The notes under the pieces were generated by a model. The model was not told the DNA's origin. It made no database searches and worked only from the letters and a program-made list of their open reading frames with translations. Of a DNA stretch of 35,781 nt, positions 8,070-16,263 are shown piece by piece. The DNA lies in the NCBI GenBank assembly GCA_910577565.1, contig CAJTNJ010000012.1, positions 1 through 35,781 on the forward strand, in the 5' to 3' direction. Source of the stretch: an uncultured Oscillospiraceae bacterium. Lineage in GTDB: Bacteria; Bacillota; Clostridia; Oscillospirales; Ruminococcaceae. The translations under genes and the position numbers were made by a program. The stretch's first letter is position 1, and each line of letters begins with the position of its first letter.

Positions 8070-9134
8070 ATGTCGATGTTAAATAGATTAATGCAGAGAT
8101 TGCCACAAGATATAGATTGCGGAATAATAAATAATAATATAAACAGAAGATATTTTACTAATTTTTCATCTACAGCAGGTACATTGATTGTTACACATGA
8201 GAAAGCTTATTTATTGGTAGATTTTAGATATTATGAAATGGCAGTTTTGCGTGTTAAAAATGCTGAGGTAATTTTGTTTAACGATCTAAATAAAGAAATT
8301 GATAACATTATAAAAAAACATAATTGTAAGAATGTAGCTATTGAAGCGTATAAAGTTACAGTTAAGGAGCTTCAGGATTATAAAAATAATTTCAAAAATA
8401 TTAATTTTGTAACAGATTACCGGTTTGATAAGTTAATAGAAGAATTAAGAATAGTAAAAACAAACAATGAAATTTATAAAATTCTCTCAGCTCAAGAAAT
8501 AACCGAACTTGCATTTGATCATATACTTAAGTTTATATCAAAAGGCAAAACAGAATCTGAGGTTGCGCGTGAACTAAATAGATTTATTCTAGATCGAGCT
8601 GATGGGTTGGCATTTGATACAATTGTAGTTTCAGGAGTTAATTCTTCATTACCCCATGGTGTCCCATCTTCAAAAGAATTACAAGACGGTGATTTTGTCA
8701 CAATGGATTTCGGTGCGATGTTAGATGGATATCACAGCGACATGACAAGAACAGTTTGCATTGGAACACCTTCTAAAGAACAAACCGACTTATATAAAAC
8801 GATACTTTGGGGTCAGAAATTAGCTCTTGATTTTATAAAGTCAGAAAAGGTGTGTAAAGATGTTGACAAAGTGACAAGAGATTATTTTGAAAGCCTTGGA
8901 TATGTAAGTGAATTTGGGCATGGCCTTGGACATGGTGTTGGACTTGAAATTCATGAGGCTCCTCGTCTTGCGCCTAAAAATGATATTGTTCTAAAAGAAG
9001 GTATGGTAGTAACTGTTGAGCCGGGGCTTTATTTACAAGGCAAATATGGCGTAAGAATAGAAGATATGGTCGTTGTAACAAAAGATGGTTGCAAAAATTT
9101 TACCAAATGTTCAAAAGAGCTTATTATTTTATAA
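8070..9134 (+). CDS. M24 family Xaa-Pro aminopeptidase
   Basis: A 354-residue metallopeptidase with an N-terminal creatinase-like domain (about residues 1-120) and a C-terminal pita-bread catalytic domain (about 125-350). The five metal ligands are visible: D in TMDFGAM, D in YHSDMTRT, H in GHGLGHGVGLEIHE, E in TVEPGLY and E in RIEDMVV. It should remove N-terminal residues preceding proline from peptides in the cytoplasm. The start at 8070 is preferred because GGAGG lies 8 bases upstream; the in-frame ATG at 8055 is itself part of that Shine-Dalgarno sequence. It follows aroQ by 27 bases and is separated from efp by 338 bases. Confidence 0.92.
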   Translation: MSMLNRLMQRLPQDIDCGIINNNINRRYFTNFSSTAGTLIVTHEKAYLLVDFRYYEMAVLRVKNAEVILFNDLNKEIDNIIKKHNCKNVAIEAYKVTVKELQDYKNNFKNINFVTDYRFDKLIEELRIVKTNNEIYKILSAQEITELAFDHILKFISKGKTESEVARELNRFILDRADGLAFDTIVVSGVNSSLPHGVPSSKELQDGDFVTMDFGAMLDGYHSDMTRTVCIGTPSKEQTDLYKTILWGQKLALDFIKSEKVCKDVDKVTRDYFESLGYVSEFGHGLGHGVGLEIHEAPRLAPKNDIVLKEGMVVTVEPGLYLQGKYGVRIEDMVVVTKDGCKNFTKCSKELIIL

Positions 9135-9472
9135 AAAATATATGTTTATCTAATATACCCCACAAATATAAATTTAAATAGCATTACAAACTAAATCTAT
9201 TATAGCTTTAATAAAAAACTTAATGAGCTAATGGATTTTTCGACTTTTTGAGAAAAAAATGTTGCAATGCAACCAAAGTTTTAATTATAACTACACATAT
9301 TATCTGTTTTTTAAGAAACTAGCTTATCTATAAAAGAGCCATTAATGGAAGCATTTTTGTCAAATTTATAATTTATAGATATTATCGTACATCAAGACTT
9401 GCATTATAATTGTAATTGGTATAAAATTATTTTAGTAAGATTTGATTTATAAATAAAAGTTGGAGGTATTTT
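9135..9472. other. Intergenic region before efp
   Basis: AT-rich. It contains one short palindrome, GTTGCAATGCAAC at 9261-9273, and a possible weak promoter around 9400-9425 (TTGCAT, then TAAAAT 17 bp later). No coding or RNA feature seen. Confidence 0.4.
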
Positions 9473-10030
9473 ATGATTTCGGCAGGGGATTTTAAAAATG
9501 GTATAACATTTGATATGGACGGTAATGTTTTACAGGTTGTAGAATTTCAACATGTTAAGCCTGGGAAAGGAGCAGCTTTTGTTCGTGCTAAGGTAAAAAA
9601 TATTATAACCGGCACAGTGATTGAAAGAACTTTTAACCCTACAGACAAGTTTCCCCCAGCATATATAGAACGCAGAAATATGCAATATTCATATTCTGAT
9701 GGAAATTTAAAATATTTTCTGGACTTGGAAACATATGATATGATTCCAATCGATGAAAGTAAGCTCGGTGACAGTTTTAAATTTGTTAAAGAAGAAATGG
9801 AAGTTAAGGTTTTATCATATAAAGGTAAAGTTTTTGGAGTTGAGCCTCCAAATTTTGTTGAGTTGGTTGTTACCCAAACAGATCCCGGAATTAAAGGAAA
9901 TACTGCAACTAATGCTACAAAGCCTGCTACTTTAGAAACAGGAGTAGAAATTAGAGTGCCTTTGTTTGTGAATGAGGGAGATAAAATTCGCATTGATACA
10001 AGAACAGGCGAATATATGGAACGTGCATAA
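9473..10030 (+). CDS. efp: Elongation factor P
   Basis: A 185-residue protein, the family's usual length, with three beta-barrel domains. Domain I has the exposed loop VKPGKGAAFVR, whose Lys is the site of modification in many bacteria; the C-terminal signature is NEGDKIRIDTRTGEYMERA. EF-P binds ribosomes stalled at polyproline and restores peptide bond formation. The start follows TTGGAGG. A CD1247-type gene follows 61 bases later with its own Shine-Dalgarno sequence, an arrangement usual in Clostridia, and the two share the terminator at 10473. Confidence 0.96.
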   Translation: MISAGDFKNGITFDMDGNVLQVVEFQHVKPGKGAAFVRAKVKNIITGTVIERTFNPTDKFPPAYIERRNMQYSYSDGNLKYFLDLETYDMIPIDESKLGDSFKFVKEEMEVKVLSYKGKVFGVEPPNFVELVVTQTDPGIKGNTATNATKPATLETGVEIRVPLFVNEGDKIRIDTRTGEYMERA

Positions 10031-10091
10031 ATTAAGTTTTATTGTAAAAATTACACATATAAATTAAAACCTATTAAAGGAGAGGTATATT

Positions 10092-10436
10092 ATGAATTTG
10101 ACTGAAAAATCTGCATACATTAAAGGCCTAATAGAAGGTATAAATCCAAGCGAAAGCGAAGAACAAACTAAAATTTTAAATGCTATTGTTAATTTATTAG
10201 AGGATATTACACTTACAATAAAAGATTTAGAGGAAACTTGTGGTGATTTTGGTCGATCTATTTGTGAAATGGATGAAGATTTAAAAGATATTGAAGATTT
10301 ATTGTTTGGCGATGAATCGATTTGTGGTTGTGACGATTGTGATGATTGTAGCAATTGTGGTGATTTAGATAATGATATGTCTTGCGAAAATTGTGAAGAA
10401 ATTATATCATTAGATGATGAAGTGTTGGATGATTGA
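10092..10436 (+). CDS. CD1247 N-terminal-domain protein with Cys-rich tail
   Basis: A 114-residue protein. The N-terminal part (about 1-75; EKSAYIKGLIEGI, then NLLEDITLTIKDLEE) is the helical domain named after C. difficile CD1247, regularly found next to efp. The C-terminal part (about 76-103) is rich in Cys spaced as CxC, CxxC and CxxC, followed by an acidic end; relatives carry a zinc-ribbon here, so metal binding is likely, though the spacing is irregular. No function is established. The start follows AAAGGAGAGG. Confidence 0.8.
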   Translation: MNLTEKSAYIKGLIEGINPSESEEQTKILNAIVNLLEDITLTIKDLEETCGDFGRSICEMDEDLKDIEDLLFGDESICGCDDCDDCSNCGDLDNDMSCENCEEIISLDDEVLDD

Positions 10437-10472
10437 TAAAAACTTGGTTTTAACTTAATAATATTGTTTAAA

Positions 10473-10512
10473 AATAAAACTGTGCTTTTTAAAACACAGT
10501 TTTATTTTTTTG
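10473..10512. terminator. Bidirectional terminator between the efp unit and the pseudokinase
   Basis: AATAAAACTGTG (10473-10484) and CACAGTTTTATT (10495-10506) are perfect 12-bp arms, with T-runs on the right and A-runs on the left. It can serve both convergent units. Confidence 0.85.
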
Positions 10513-10521
10513 TGGCTTTTA

Positions 10522-11679
10522 TCATCCAAAAAGATGTTCTCCAAAAAGCAAAAACATGATTATAGCAAGTGATAACATTACAATGCTTGTAGAAACAACC
10601 ATAGTTATGAAAACCAGTTTAGATGTTTTTATTTCCGGTTTTTTTGGAATTGTTCCATAGAAATCTTTGCTTTCAATTTTTAAATTCTGATTTGTGAATT
10701 CAATTGATTGTTTTTGTGTTGATCTTAAAGGAGTCACTGTGTCTGCATAAAAGTCTTCCAGCGTTTGAGTCCTTAGTTTTGGAGACAGTGTAAGAGCGGA
10801 CATAATAGCAAGAGAAACATTTTTTGGTACATGTGAATTTAAGATATCCGGTGCAATTAAGTTATCGTTGGATGAACGAGTGTTTGAGGCTATAGGCATG
10901 GTACCCGTGAGAGTTTTATACATAACTGCTGCAATTCCATAAACATCTGTCCATGGCCCGCAGTAATTATTTTCATATTGCTCAGGTGCTGCATAACCAT
11001 CATAAAGCTCACAAGGAAAAGCACTAGTATTAGTTCTAAGATATATGGTAGAGAATCCTATAATTTTTAATTTCTCATTTTCGACTAAAATTGTTTCCGG
11101 CGATAATCCACAGTGAATAATACCAGTGTTATGGAGATGCTGCATTGATTTAATTAATTCGATAAACATAGACGACGATTTTGACCAACTTAATTCACCA
11201 TAATTATTAGAAAGATATCTTCTAAGCGTTATGCCACTTGGATATTCTTGAATTACATAAGATGTATTATTTTCAGAAAAAGAAGAATATATTTTTAAAA
11301 TATTTGGCATGGTACGGAATTTTGATAATACACTAAATATGCTTATAAATTCAGAGTTAATTTTATTAAACAGTTCCAAATCTTTATCATTTGGTATAAC
11401 TTCTTTAGAGTTTAATCTAGTAGCTAAAGACATGGGGAAAAATTCTTTAACCGAAACCTTGACATCTAAGTGTTTGTCAAAAGCAATATATGTTATATTT
11501 TCTTGATTTTTTTCAATAACGTTTCCAACAATATATCTGTTAGCTAATATAGTTCCCGGTTTAAGTATGTTTAGACAAGTTAAGTTTTTTGCTATAGGAT
11601 AATTGCAATTAGGGCAAATCGTTGTTCCTATTTTAATTTCATGCATGCATTGATAACAACGATTATATGAATCTGTCAT
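10522..11679 (-). CDS. Zinc-ribbon, membrane-anchored Ser/Thr pseudokinase
   Basis: A 385-residue protein with three parts: a zinc ribbon (Cys 8, 11, 22, 25), a protein-kinase fold (about residues 48-310) and a C-terminal transmembrane helix (about 354-380). The kinase fold keeps the beta-3 Lys (VSVKEF, K78), the APE motif (221-223) and the TDVYGIA block with D235, but the glycine-rich loop reads EKNQEN instead of GxGxxG, HRD reads HCG (179-181), the catalytic-loop Asn is absent and DFG reads GFS (198-200). Loss of all three suggests no phosphotransfer, hence a scaffold or sensor; this is inference. The start follows GGAGG. It is a single gene with its own consensus promoter and no partner kinase or phosphatase in the window. 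Confidence 0.85.
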   Translation of the reverse strand: MTDSYNRCYQCMHEIKIGTTICPNCNYPIAKNLTCLNILKPGTILANRYIVGNVIEKNQENITYIAFDKHLDVKVSVKEFFPMSLATRLNSKEVIPNDKDLELFNKINSEFISIFSVLSKFRTMPNILKIYSSFSENNTSYVIQEYPSGITLRRYLSNNYGELSWSKSSSMFIELIKSMQHLHNTGIIHCGLSPETILVENEKLKIIGFSTIYLRTNTSAFPCELYDGYAAPEQYENNYCGPWTDVYGIAAVMYKTLTGTMPIASNTRSSNDNLIAPDILNSHVPKNVSLAIMSALTLSPKLRTQTLEDFYADTVTPLRSTQKQSIEFTNQNLKIESKDFYGTIPKKPEIKTSKLVFITMVVSTSIVMLSLAIIMFLLFGEHLFG

Positions 11680-11729
11680 TCATAAACCTCCAAATTGAAT
11701 TTTTGCGCAGATACAATATTAATAATGAT

Positions 11730-11758
11730 ATGATAGCAATCAATATTAGTTTTGTCAA
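11730..11758 (-). promoter_or_regulatory. Promoter of the pseudokinase gene
   Basis: On the minus strand TTGACA (11753-11758), 17 bp, TATCAT (11730-11735), about 50 bp before the ATG. Confidence 0.75.
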
Positions 11759-12426
11759 TGAAAGTATACGCTTGTGCAGTGGTGAATTAAGATAAACCAA
11801 ATTGAATGCATATTAATTTATTTTGTTGTGTTATTTTTATAATTTCATTATGCCCCAAATTTTATTTTATAGCGTTTTTATGCAATTTACATTTTTCAAG
11901 AAATATAAGGAAAAGAGAAATCAACAGTCTATAATTCTGTAAGTTTAGAAGACATTATTGTTTAATTAAAACTTTTTGTTTATCGCAACAAAAATATGCA
12001 AGTTTACACAAAGCATTCATAAATTTGTTATTATTTTCGACTTAACAATTGATAGTTGCCTTTAAAGAATTGAATATGCAATATGATTGATGTGTCCATT
12101 TTAAATAGAGTCACATATATCATTATGGTTAATATCTATGCAAATTTATATGTTATATAATTAGCCATCGCAAGATATATAAAAATAAATATATAACAAA
12201 ATGGAAAATTTACTAGAGTTTATTTATTATATTATATTTTGAAATTGGAAACTCAAGTTAAATTTCCTCAGAAGCCCATATTTTTTTAAATTACTTAAGC
12301 TTTTAATTTAGTATATTGCTTTTAATAAATTTCATTTATATAGGACTTATTTTTTTCACCACGCCGTCAATCATATTTGTTATAATCAGTCTAATTATAA
12401 AATATATTATTACTATAATTTTAATA
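11759..12426. other. Long intergenic region downstream of the feo operon
   Basis: Nearly 670 bp of AT-rich DNA. I found no reading frame with a ribosome binding site, no RNA gene and no clear terminator hairpin for the feo operon. Confidence 0.5.
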
Positions 12427-12606
12427 TCACTTAGTTATGTTTTTGAAATTATATTGGCAGCTTTCACATCCGCCATTTTTGTTACAGCCTATACACCCAC
12501 CGCTTTGTTTCTTTTTGATAATATAAACAATAACAAGTATTATGGCAATAAGCAAAATTGAAGATATAATAATAGTTGATAAATTTTGCATAACCCATGT
12601 AAACAT
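12427..12606 (-). CDS. FeoB-associated Cys-rich membrane peptide
   Basis: A 59-residue protein starting MFTWVMQNLSTII: one transmembrane helix (about residues 9-30), a KKK stop-transfer, then a short tail with four Cys (GGCIGCNKNGGCESC). This is the FeoB-associated Cys-rich membrane protein pattern found after feoB in many Clostridia. The Cys cluster suggests Fe(II) or redox sensing at the FeoB channel, but the role is not established. The ATG lies 10 bases after the feoB stop, with AGAGGG upstream. An opposite-strand frame across 12316-12561 is its shadow. Confidence 0.85.
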   Translation of the reverse strand: MFTWVMQNLSTIIISSILLIAIILVIVYIIKKKQSGGCIGCNKNGGCESCQYNFKNITK

Positions 12607-12616
12607 TAATTTCCCT

Positions 12617-14773
12617 CTATTCTTGTAAAACTTTACGGTTTAATAATTTTTTATCACTTGGCGTCGGTCTGAATATTAATATTAACATAACAACAACAAG
12701 CAAAAATGCCACTATTGTCCAAATGTTGAATGTTACATCACCATATATAATACCACCTATTTGATTAATAATCAAAGCTAATGTGTATGCAAACAGAGTT
12801 TGAAATGTTATAGTTGCTAATGTCCATTTTGCACTTGACATTTGTTTATATATAGCACCAATTGCTGCAAAACAGGGAGCGCAAAGAAGATTAAATACCA
12901 AAAATGAAAGAGCGGCCGCAGAGTAAGGAAATAGCTCTGAAATTTTAGTAAGAAAATCGGCGTTTGTTTCAGTTGCATCAGATAATCCCATGATAACTCC
13001 AAATGTACTTACTATATTTTCTTTTGCGAAAAGGCCCGAGATTGTAGCTACTGTAGCATGCCAATTTGAAAAGCCCAAAGGTACAAATATAGGAGCTATA
13101 AACATTCCTATTGCTGCAAGTATGGATTTCGTTTCTTCTACCATGCAAAAACCTTCGTTTGTTATTCCAAAGTTTGATAAAAACCATATAAGAGCACTTG
13201 CCAAAAATATGATTGTGCCGGCTTTAACTATGAATGATCTTACATTTTCCCAAATATGTAAAAGTGTACTTTTGACTGGGGGAATGTGATATTGTGGCAA
13301 TTCCATTACAAAAGGTGTTGGTTCACCTCTAAAAGGTTTAGTTTTTTTAAGCATAATGCCTGATAATATAACGGCGGCTATACCAATAAAATATATTGTA
13401 GGAGCTATGTACCAAATATCTGGAAATATAGCACCGCCTATTAAAGAAATTATAGGTAATTTTGCACTACAGGGAATAAACGTAGTAGTCATAATTGTCA
13501 AACGGCGGTGTTTTTCATTTTCAATTGTTTTTGTAGCCATTATTCCTGGGACGCCGCAGCCGGAAGAAATTAAAAGAGGAATAAAGCTTTTTCCAGAAAG
13601 TCCAAATTTCCGGAAGACTCTATCCATAATAAATGCTACTCTTGTCATATATCCACAATCTTCAAGCACAGACAAAAAAAAGAACAATATAAACATTTGT
13701 GGCACGAATGACAATACAGAACCGACGCCAGCTATAATACCATCATTTACAAGACTAATAAGCCATTTTGCAGAACCGATGTTTTCTAAAAAACTGTTGA
13801 AAAAAGGTTGTATCCAATCACCAAAAAATACATTATTTATCCAGTCTGAAGCTAGTTTCCCTAGCAAAGTTATAGAGATAAAATAAATAATCGCCATTAT
13901 AAAAATAAATATAGGAAAAGCAAGAAAACGGTTGGTAACAATCTTATCGATTTTATCAGATGTATTTAGACCTTTATTATTTTTTTTATAAAATTTTGGG
14001 ATTATTTTCGTTATGTAGTTATAACGCTCATTAGCAATAATGCTTTCAGGGTCGCTATCAAATTCTTCTTTAGCTTGGTTTGATATTTCATCAAGTTTAA
14101 CTAATGTTTGTTTATTAAGCTTTAAAAATTTTATTATATATTCATCGCGCTCAAACAACTTTATTATATAAAAGCGAGCATTTAATTCATTTATAAAATT
14201 ATGCTCAGGGATAATTTTCATGATCTTGTGAAGATATTTTTCTGCATTTTTTGAATATATAGGAATATTGTTTTTGTTTATATTATTTTTAGCTTTATCG
14301 ATTGCTATTTTTGCGGCATCTATAATGTTGATAGATTTAATTGCAGAAATTTCAATTACATCACATTTAAGTTGTTGCGAAAGTTTTTTAATGTCTATTT
14401 TGTCTCTATTTTTTCTAACAATATCTATCATATTAACAGCGACAACAATTGGAAGGCCTATCTCTAAAAGTTGAGTAGTTAGGTAAAGATTTCTCTCTAA
14501 GTTAGTGCCATCAACAATGTTAAGTATAACATCAGGTTTTTCTTGAAGAAGGTAGTTCCTGCTAACTATTTCTTCCAATGTATATGGAGATAGAGAATAA
14601 ATGCCCGGCAAATCGATTATTTTTACATTTTTGTAGCCTTTTAATTTGCCTTCCTTTTTTTCTACGGTAACACCAGGCCAGTTTCCTACATATTGTGAAG
14701 ATCCGGTTAATTGATTAAATAATGTTGTTTTGCCGGAGTTAGGATTACCAACCAAAGCGATTGTAATTGACAT
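12617..14773 (-). CDS. feoB: Ferrous iron transport protein B
   Basis: A 718-residue membrane GTPase that imports Fe(II). The N-terminal G domain has G1 GNPNSGKTT (9-17), G3 DLPG (54-57) and G4 NMID (114-117). A helical linker domain (about 170-270) follows, then two gate domains with multiple membrane helices from about residue 285, with the conserved SGCGVPGI and CSAKLPI Cys motifs. Length and motifs are complete. The start follows GGGAG. It is preceded by feoA with a 201-bp gap that holds a hairpin, and followed at 10 bases by the Cys-rich peptide. Regulation is likely iron-dependent through the promoter before feoA. Confidence 0.97.
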   Translation of the reverse strand: MSITIALVGNPNSGKTTLFNQLTGSSQYVGNWPGVTVEKKEGKLKGYKNVKIIDLPGIYSLSPYTLEEIVSRNYLLQEKPDVILNIVDGTNLERNLYLTTQLLEIGLPIVVAVNMIDIVRKNRDKIDIKKLSQQLKCDVIEISAIKSINIIDAAKIAIDKAKNNINKNNIPIYSKNAEKYLHKIMKIIPEHNFINELNARFYIIKLFERDEYIIKFLKLNKQTLVKLDEISNQAKEEFDSDPESIIANERYNYITKIIPKFYKKNNKGLNTSDKIDKIVTNRFLAFPIFIFIMAIIYFISITLLGKLASDWINNVFFGDWIQPFFNSFLENIGSAKWLISLVNDGIIAGVGSVLSFVPQMFILFFFLSVLEDCGYMTRVAFIMDRVFRKFGLSGKSFIPLLISSGCGVPGIMATKTIENEKHRRLTIMTTTFIPCSAKLPIISLIGGAIFPDIWYIAPTIYFIGIAAVILSGIMLKKTKPFRGEPTPFVMELPQYHIPPVKSTLLHIWENVRSFIVKAGTIIFLASALIWFLSNFGITNEGFCMVEETKSILAAIGMFIAPIFVPLGFSNWHATVATISGLFAKENIVSTFGVIMGLSDATETNADFLTKISELFPYSAAALSFLVFNLLCAPCFAAIGAIYKQMSSAKWTLATITFQTLFAYTLALIINQIGGIIYGDVTFNIWTIVAFLLVVVMLILIFRPTPSDKKLLNRKVLQE

Positions 14774-14818
14774 ATTTATTTTTGCTCCCAGGTATAAAAA
14801 TCATAATTAAAATATAAA

Positions 14819-14842
14819 GCTAATAGTAAAATAGCTATTAGC
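14819..14842 (-). terminator. Hairpin between feoA and feoB (terminator or attenuator)
   Basis: GCTAATAG (14819-14826) and CTATTAGC (14835-14842) make a perfect 8-bp stem with an 8-base loop. On the minus strand it is followed by TTTATATTTT. It could end part of the feoA transcripts and lower feoB expression, or mark the end of feoA mRNA. Confidence 0.5.
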
Positions 14843-14974
14843 ATAGGTAATTTAGTATAATACGTTATAAAATCTATATAAATAAATTTTTGTTTAATAC
14901 TATAGTCTAAACAAAATTAATATGTTATTTAATTCTATAAAAATAACAACAAAGTAAAAATATATAATAATTAA

Positions 14975-15253
14975 CTAAGCAATCGAAGTCATAATTTCGC
15001 TGGCAATTGATTTATCTATCCCAATTCTTGTGCCCTTAACGCTTACTATTATATTACCAGAAAATTTAGCAATAACGTTCACCATCGCATCTTGAACGAA
15101 TCCCAAATCCGATAAAAATTTACGTATATAGTTTTTAGCACTTATAGATTTTACAACGACTTGGGTTTTTGGTTTAATCATGCTAAGAGGTATATATGAT
15201 AAATTAGATTTAGATTTTTGTTGACGGTTTTTTTCTATTAAACTCATATTCAC
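14975..15253 (-). CDS. feoA: FeoA domain protein
   Basis: A 92-residue protein with an SH3-like FeoA domain at about residues 18-92 (IPLSMIKPKTQVVVKSI, then FLSDLGFV and GTRIGIDKSIASEIM). FeoA is a small cytosolic partner of FeoB. The N-terminus has about 17 extra basic residues (KNRQQKSKS) compared with the usual 75-residue form. The start is GTG at 15253, with AAGGGAG 11 bases upstream; the ATG two codons later would put that Shine-Dalgarno sequence 17 bases away. It is the first gene after the promoter and palindrome described separately. Confidence 0.88.
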   Translation of the reverse strand: MNMSLIEKNRQQKSKSNLSYIPLSMIKPKTQVVVKSISAKNYIRKFLSDLGFVQDAMVNVIAKFSGNIIVSVKGTRIGIDKSIASEIMTSIA

Positions 15254-15307
15254 GCAAATTTATACTCCCTTGGTCATTAAGAAAATTTATATTATTAAAA
15301 TTTTTAT

Positions 15308-15327
15308 GAGTTAGCAGTGGCTAATTC
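15308..15327 (-). promoter_or_regulatory. Palindromic operator candidate of the feo operon
   Basis: GAGTTAGC (15308-15315), 4 bases, GCTAATTC (15320-15327): arms match at 7 of 8 positions. On the minus strand it begins about 9 bases after the -10 box, over the expected transcription start, a position suited to repression. It does not fit the Fur consensus, and its spacing differs from the DtxR/IdeR box although both share TTAG/CTAA half-sites. Confidence 0.5.
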
Positions 15328-15336
15328 AATGTTATA

Positions 15337-15365
15337 AGTATATACCATTTAATTTATAGCGTCAA
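15337..15365 (-). promoter_or_regulatory. Promoter of the feo operon
   Basis: On the minus strand TTGACG (15360-15365), 17 bp, TATACT (15337-15342). It reads into feoA. Confidence 0.75.
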
Positions 15366-15380
15366 GTATTTTATTGTAAA

Positions 15381-16181
15381 GGGAGTTTACTAAAAGAGTT
15401 TATAGAAAAGAAGAAAAGCAGATTTAGTCTAAGAGTACAAGAACTTAGTTAGGGCAAATTTATTAAAAACATAAATAAAAATTTTAAAGACAGCTTTTGC
15501 AGTATCTATTAATCTAAAGAAACATTTGGATTTCCTATACAAATGTGCTATATAATAACTTAAGTCAGAATTTATAACTTCTAAAATGTAAGTTTGACTT
15601 TTGTTTTTTAGTGACATATGAGTTCCATAATAGCATATACTTTGTAATATGCAGAATAAGCATCAGAATAATAATGTTTTTCCTTTGGTGATTTGTCTAA
15701 AAGACTTTGTATTCTTTCAATACTTTTATCATATGCTATATCATATCCTATCATTTGTCTTTTTCTCTACTTACTAGTGTTATCACATATATTTTGTTTT
15801 TTCTCTCTACATAACTGTAAAATTCGTCTATTTCTATTACTTTTCCTCTCTATTTGCTGCATTTTCAGATTCTATTTCTTTCGCATATTTCTTTATCCAG
15901 CGTAAAAATGTATTTTTCCCTACCCATAATATCCTCACTACTATAATTTCACTGTTCACTTCCATATACAGTTTTATCACACTTCTCTTTATCTCTTTAT
16001 TATATCTCCTTCATTTTTGTTTTGGAGTATATACTTTCCCACAGTGTTTACACTTATACCTTCCTTTGTTTTTTTCGGTTTTTATTTGCTTGTCTCTTTT
16101 TTACATCTTTCACATTTCATCTCTTAATTGTATCATTTTTTCCCTTTTTGCACCTTATATACTCCTTTTGGTTACTCCTCC
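15381..16181 (-). mobile_element. Degenerate IS1-family element, copy 2
   Basis: About 800 bp of IS1-family sequence in minus orientation, closely related to copy 1 (same GTGATAACACTAGTAAGTAG stretch on the minus strand). Imperfect ends: GGGAGTTTACTAAAAGAG at left against GGAGTAACCAAAAGGAG (complement of the right end). Boundaries are approximate. It lies between the feo promoter and pgi, so pgi transcription may begin within or just after it. Confidence 0.8.
15415..16120 (-). pseudogene. IS1-family transposase, broken
   Basis: Minus-strand translation shows an InsA-type zinc finger (CERCKKE, then YKCKHCGKVYTPKQK) and the InsB-type DDE blocks (IEIDEFYSYVERKNK, YYSDAYSAY, INSDLSYYIAHLYRKSKCFF, ending NKFALTKFLYS). 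In-frame stops occur after ETSK and after PKQK, and frameshifts occur near 15850, 15765 and 15645. The third catalytic block reads EVINSD instead of EGINSD. Both InsA CxxC pairs survive here, whereas copy 1 lost one. Confidence 0.8.
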
Positions 16182-16196
16182 ACTCACTATTTGCGC

Positions 16197-16225
16197 TTGA
16201 TTTTTTTTATAAAATATATTATTAT
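16197..16225 (+). promoter_or_regulatory. Possible pgi promoter
   Basis: TTGATT (16197-16202), 17 bp, TATTAT (16220-16225), directly after the right end of IS1 copy 2 and about 38 bp before the ATG. Confidence 0.4.
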
Positions 16226-16263
16226 TAAATTGAATAAAGTTAAGAAGTAATGAGGTGTAAAAT

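Noticed and set aside
12316..12561. A + strand hydrophobic reading frame
   Set aside because: It lies opposite the FeoB-associated Cys-rich peptide, lacks a ribosome binding site, and is a shadow.
13356..13886. A 176-codon + strand frame
   Set aside because: It is entirely antisense to feoB membrane segments and has no family resemblance.
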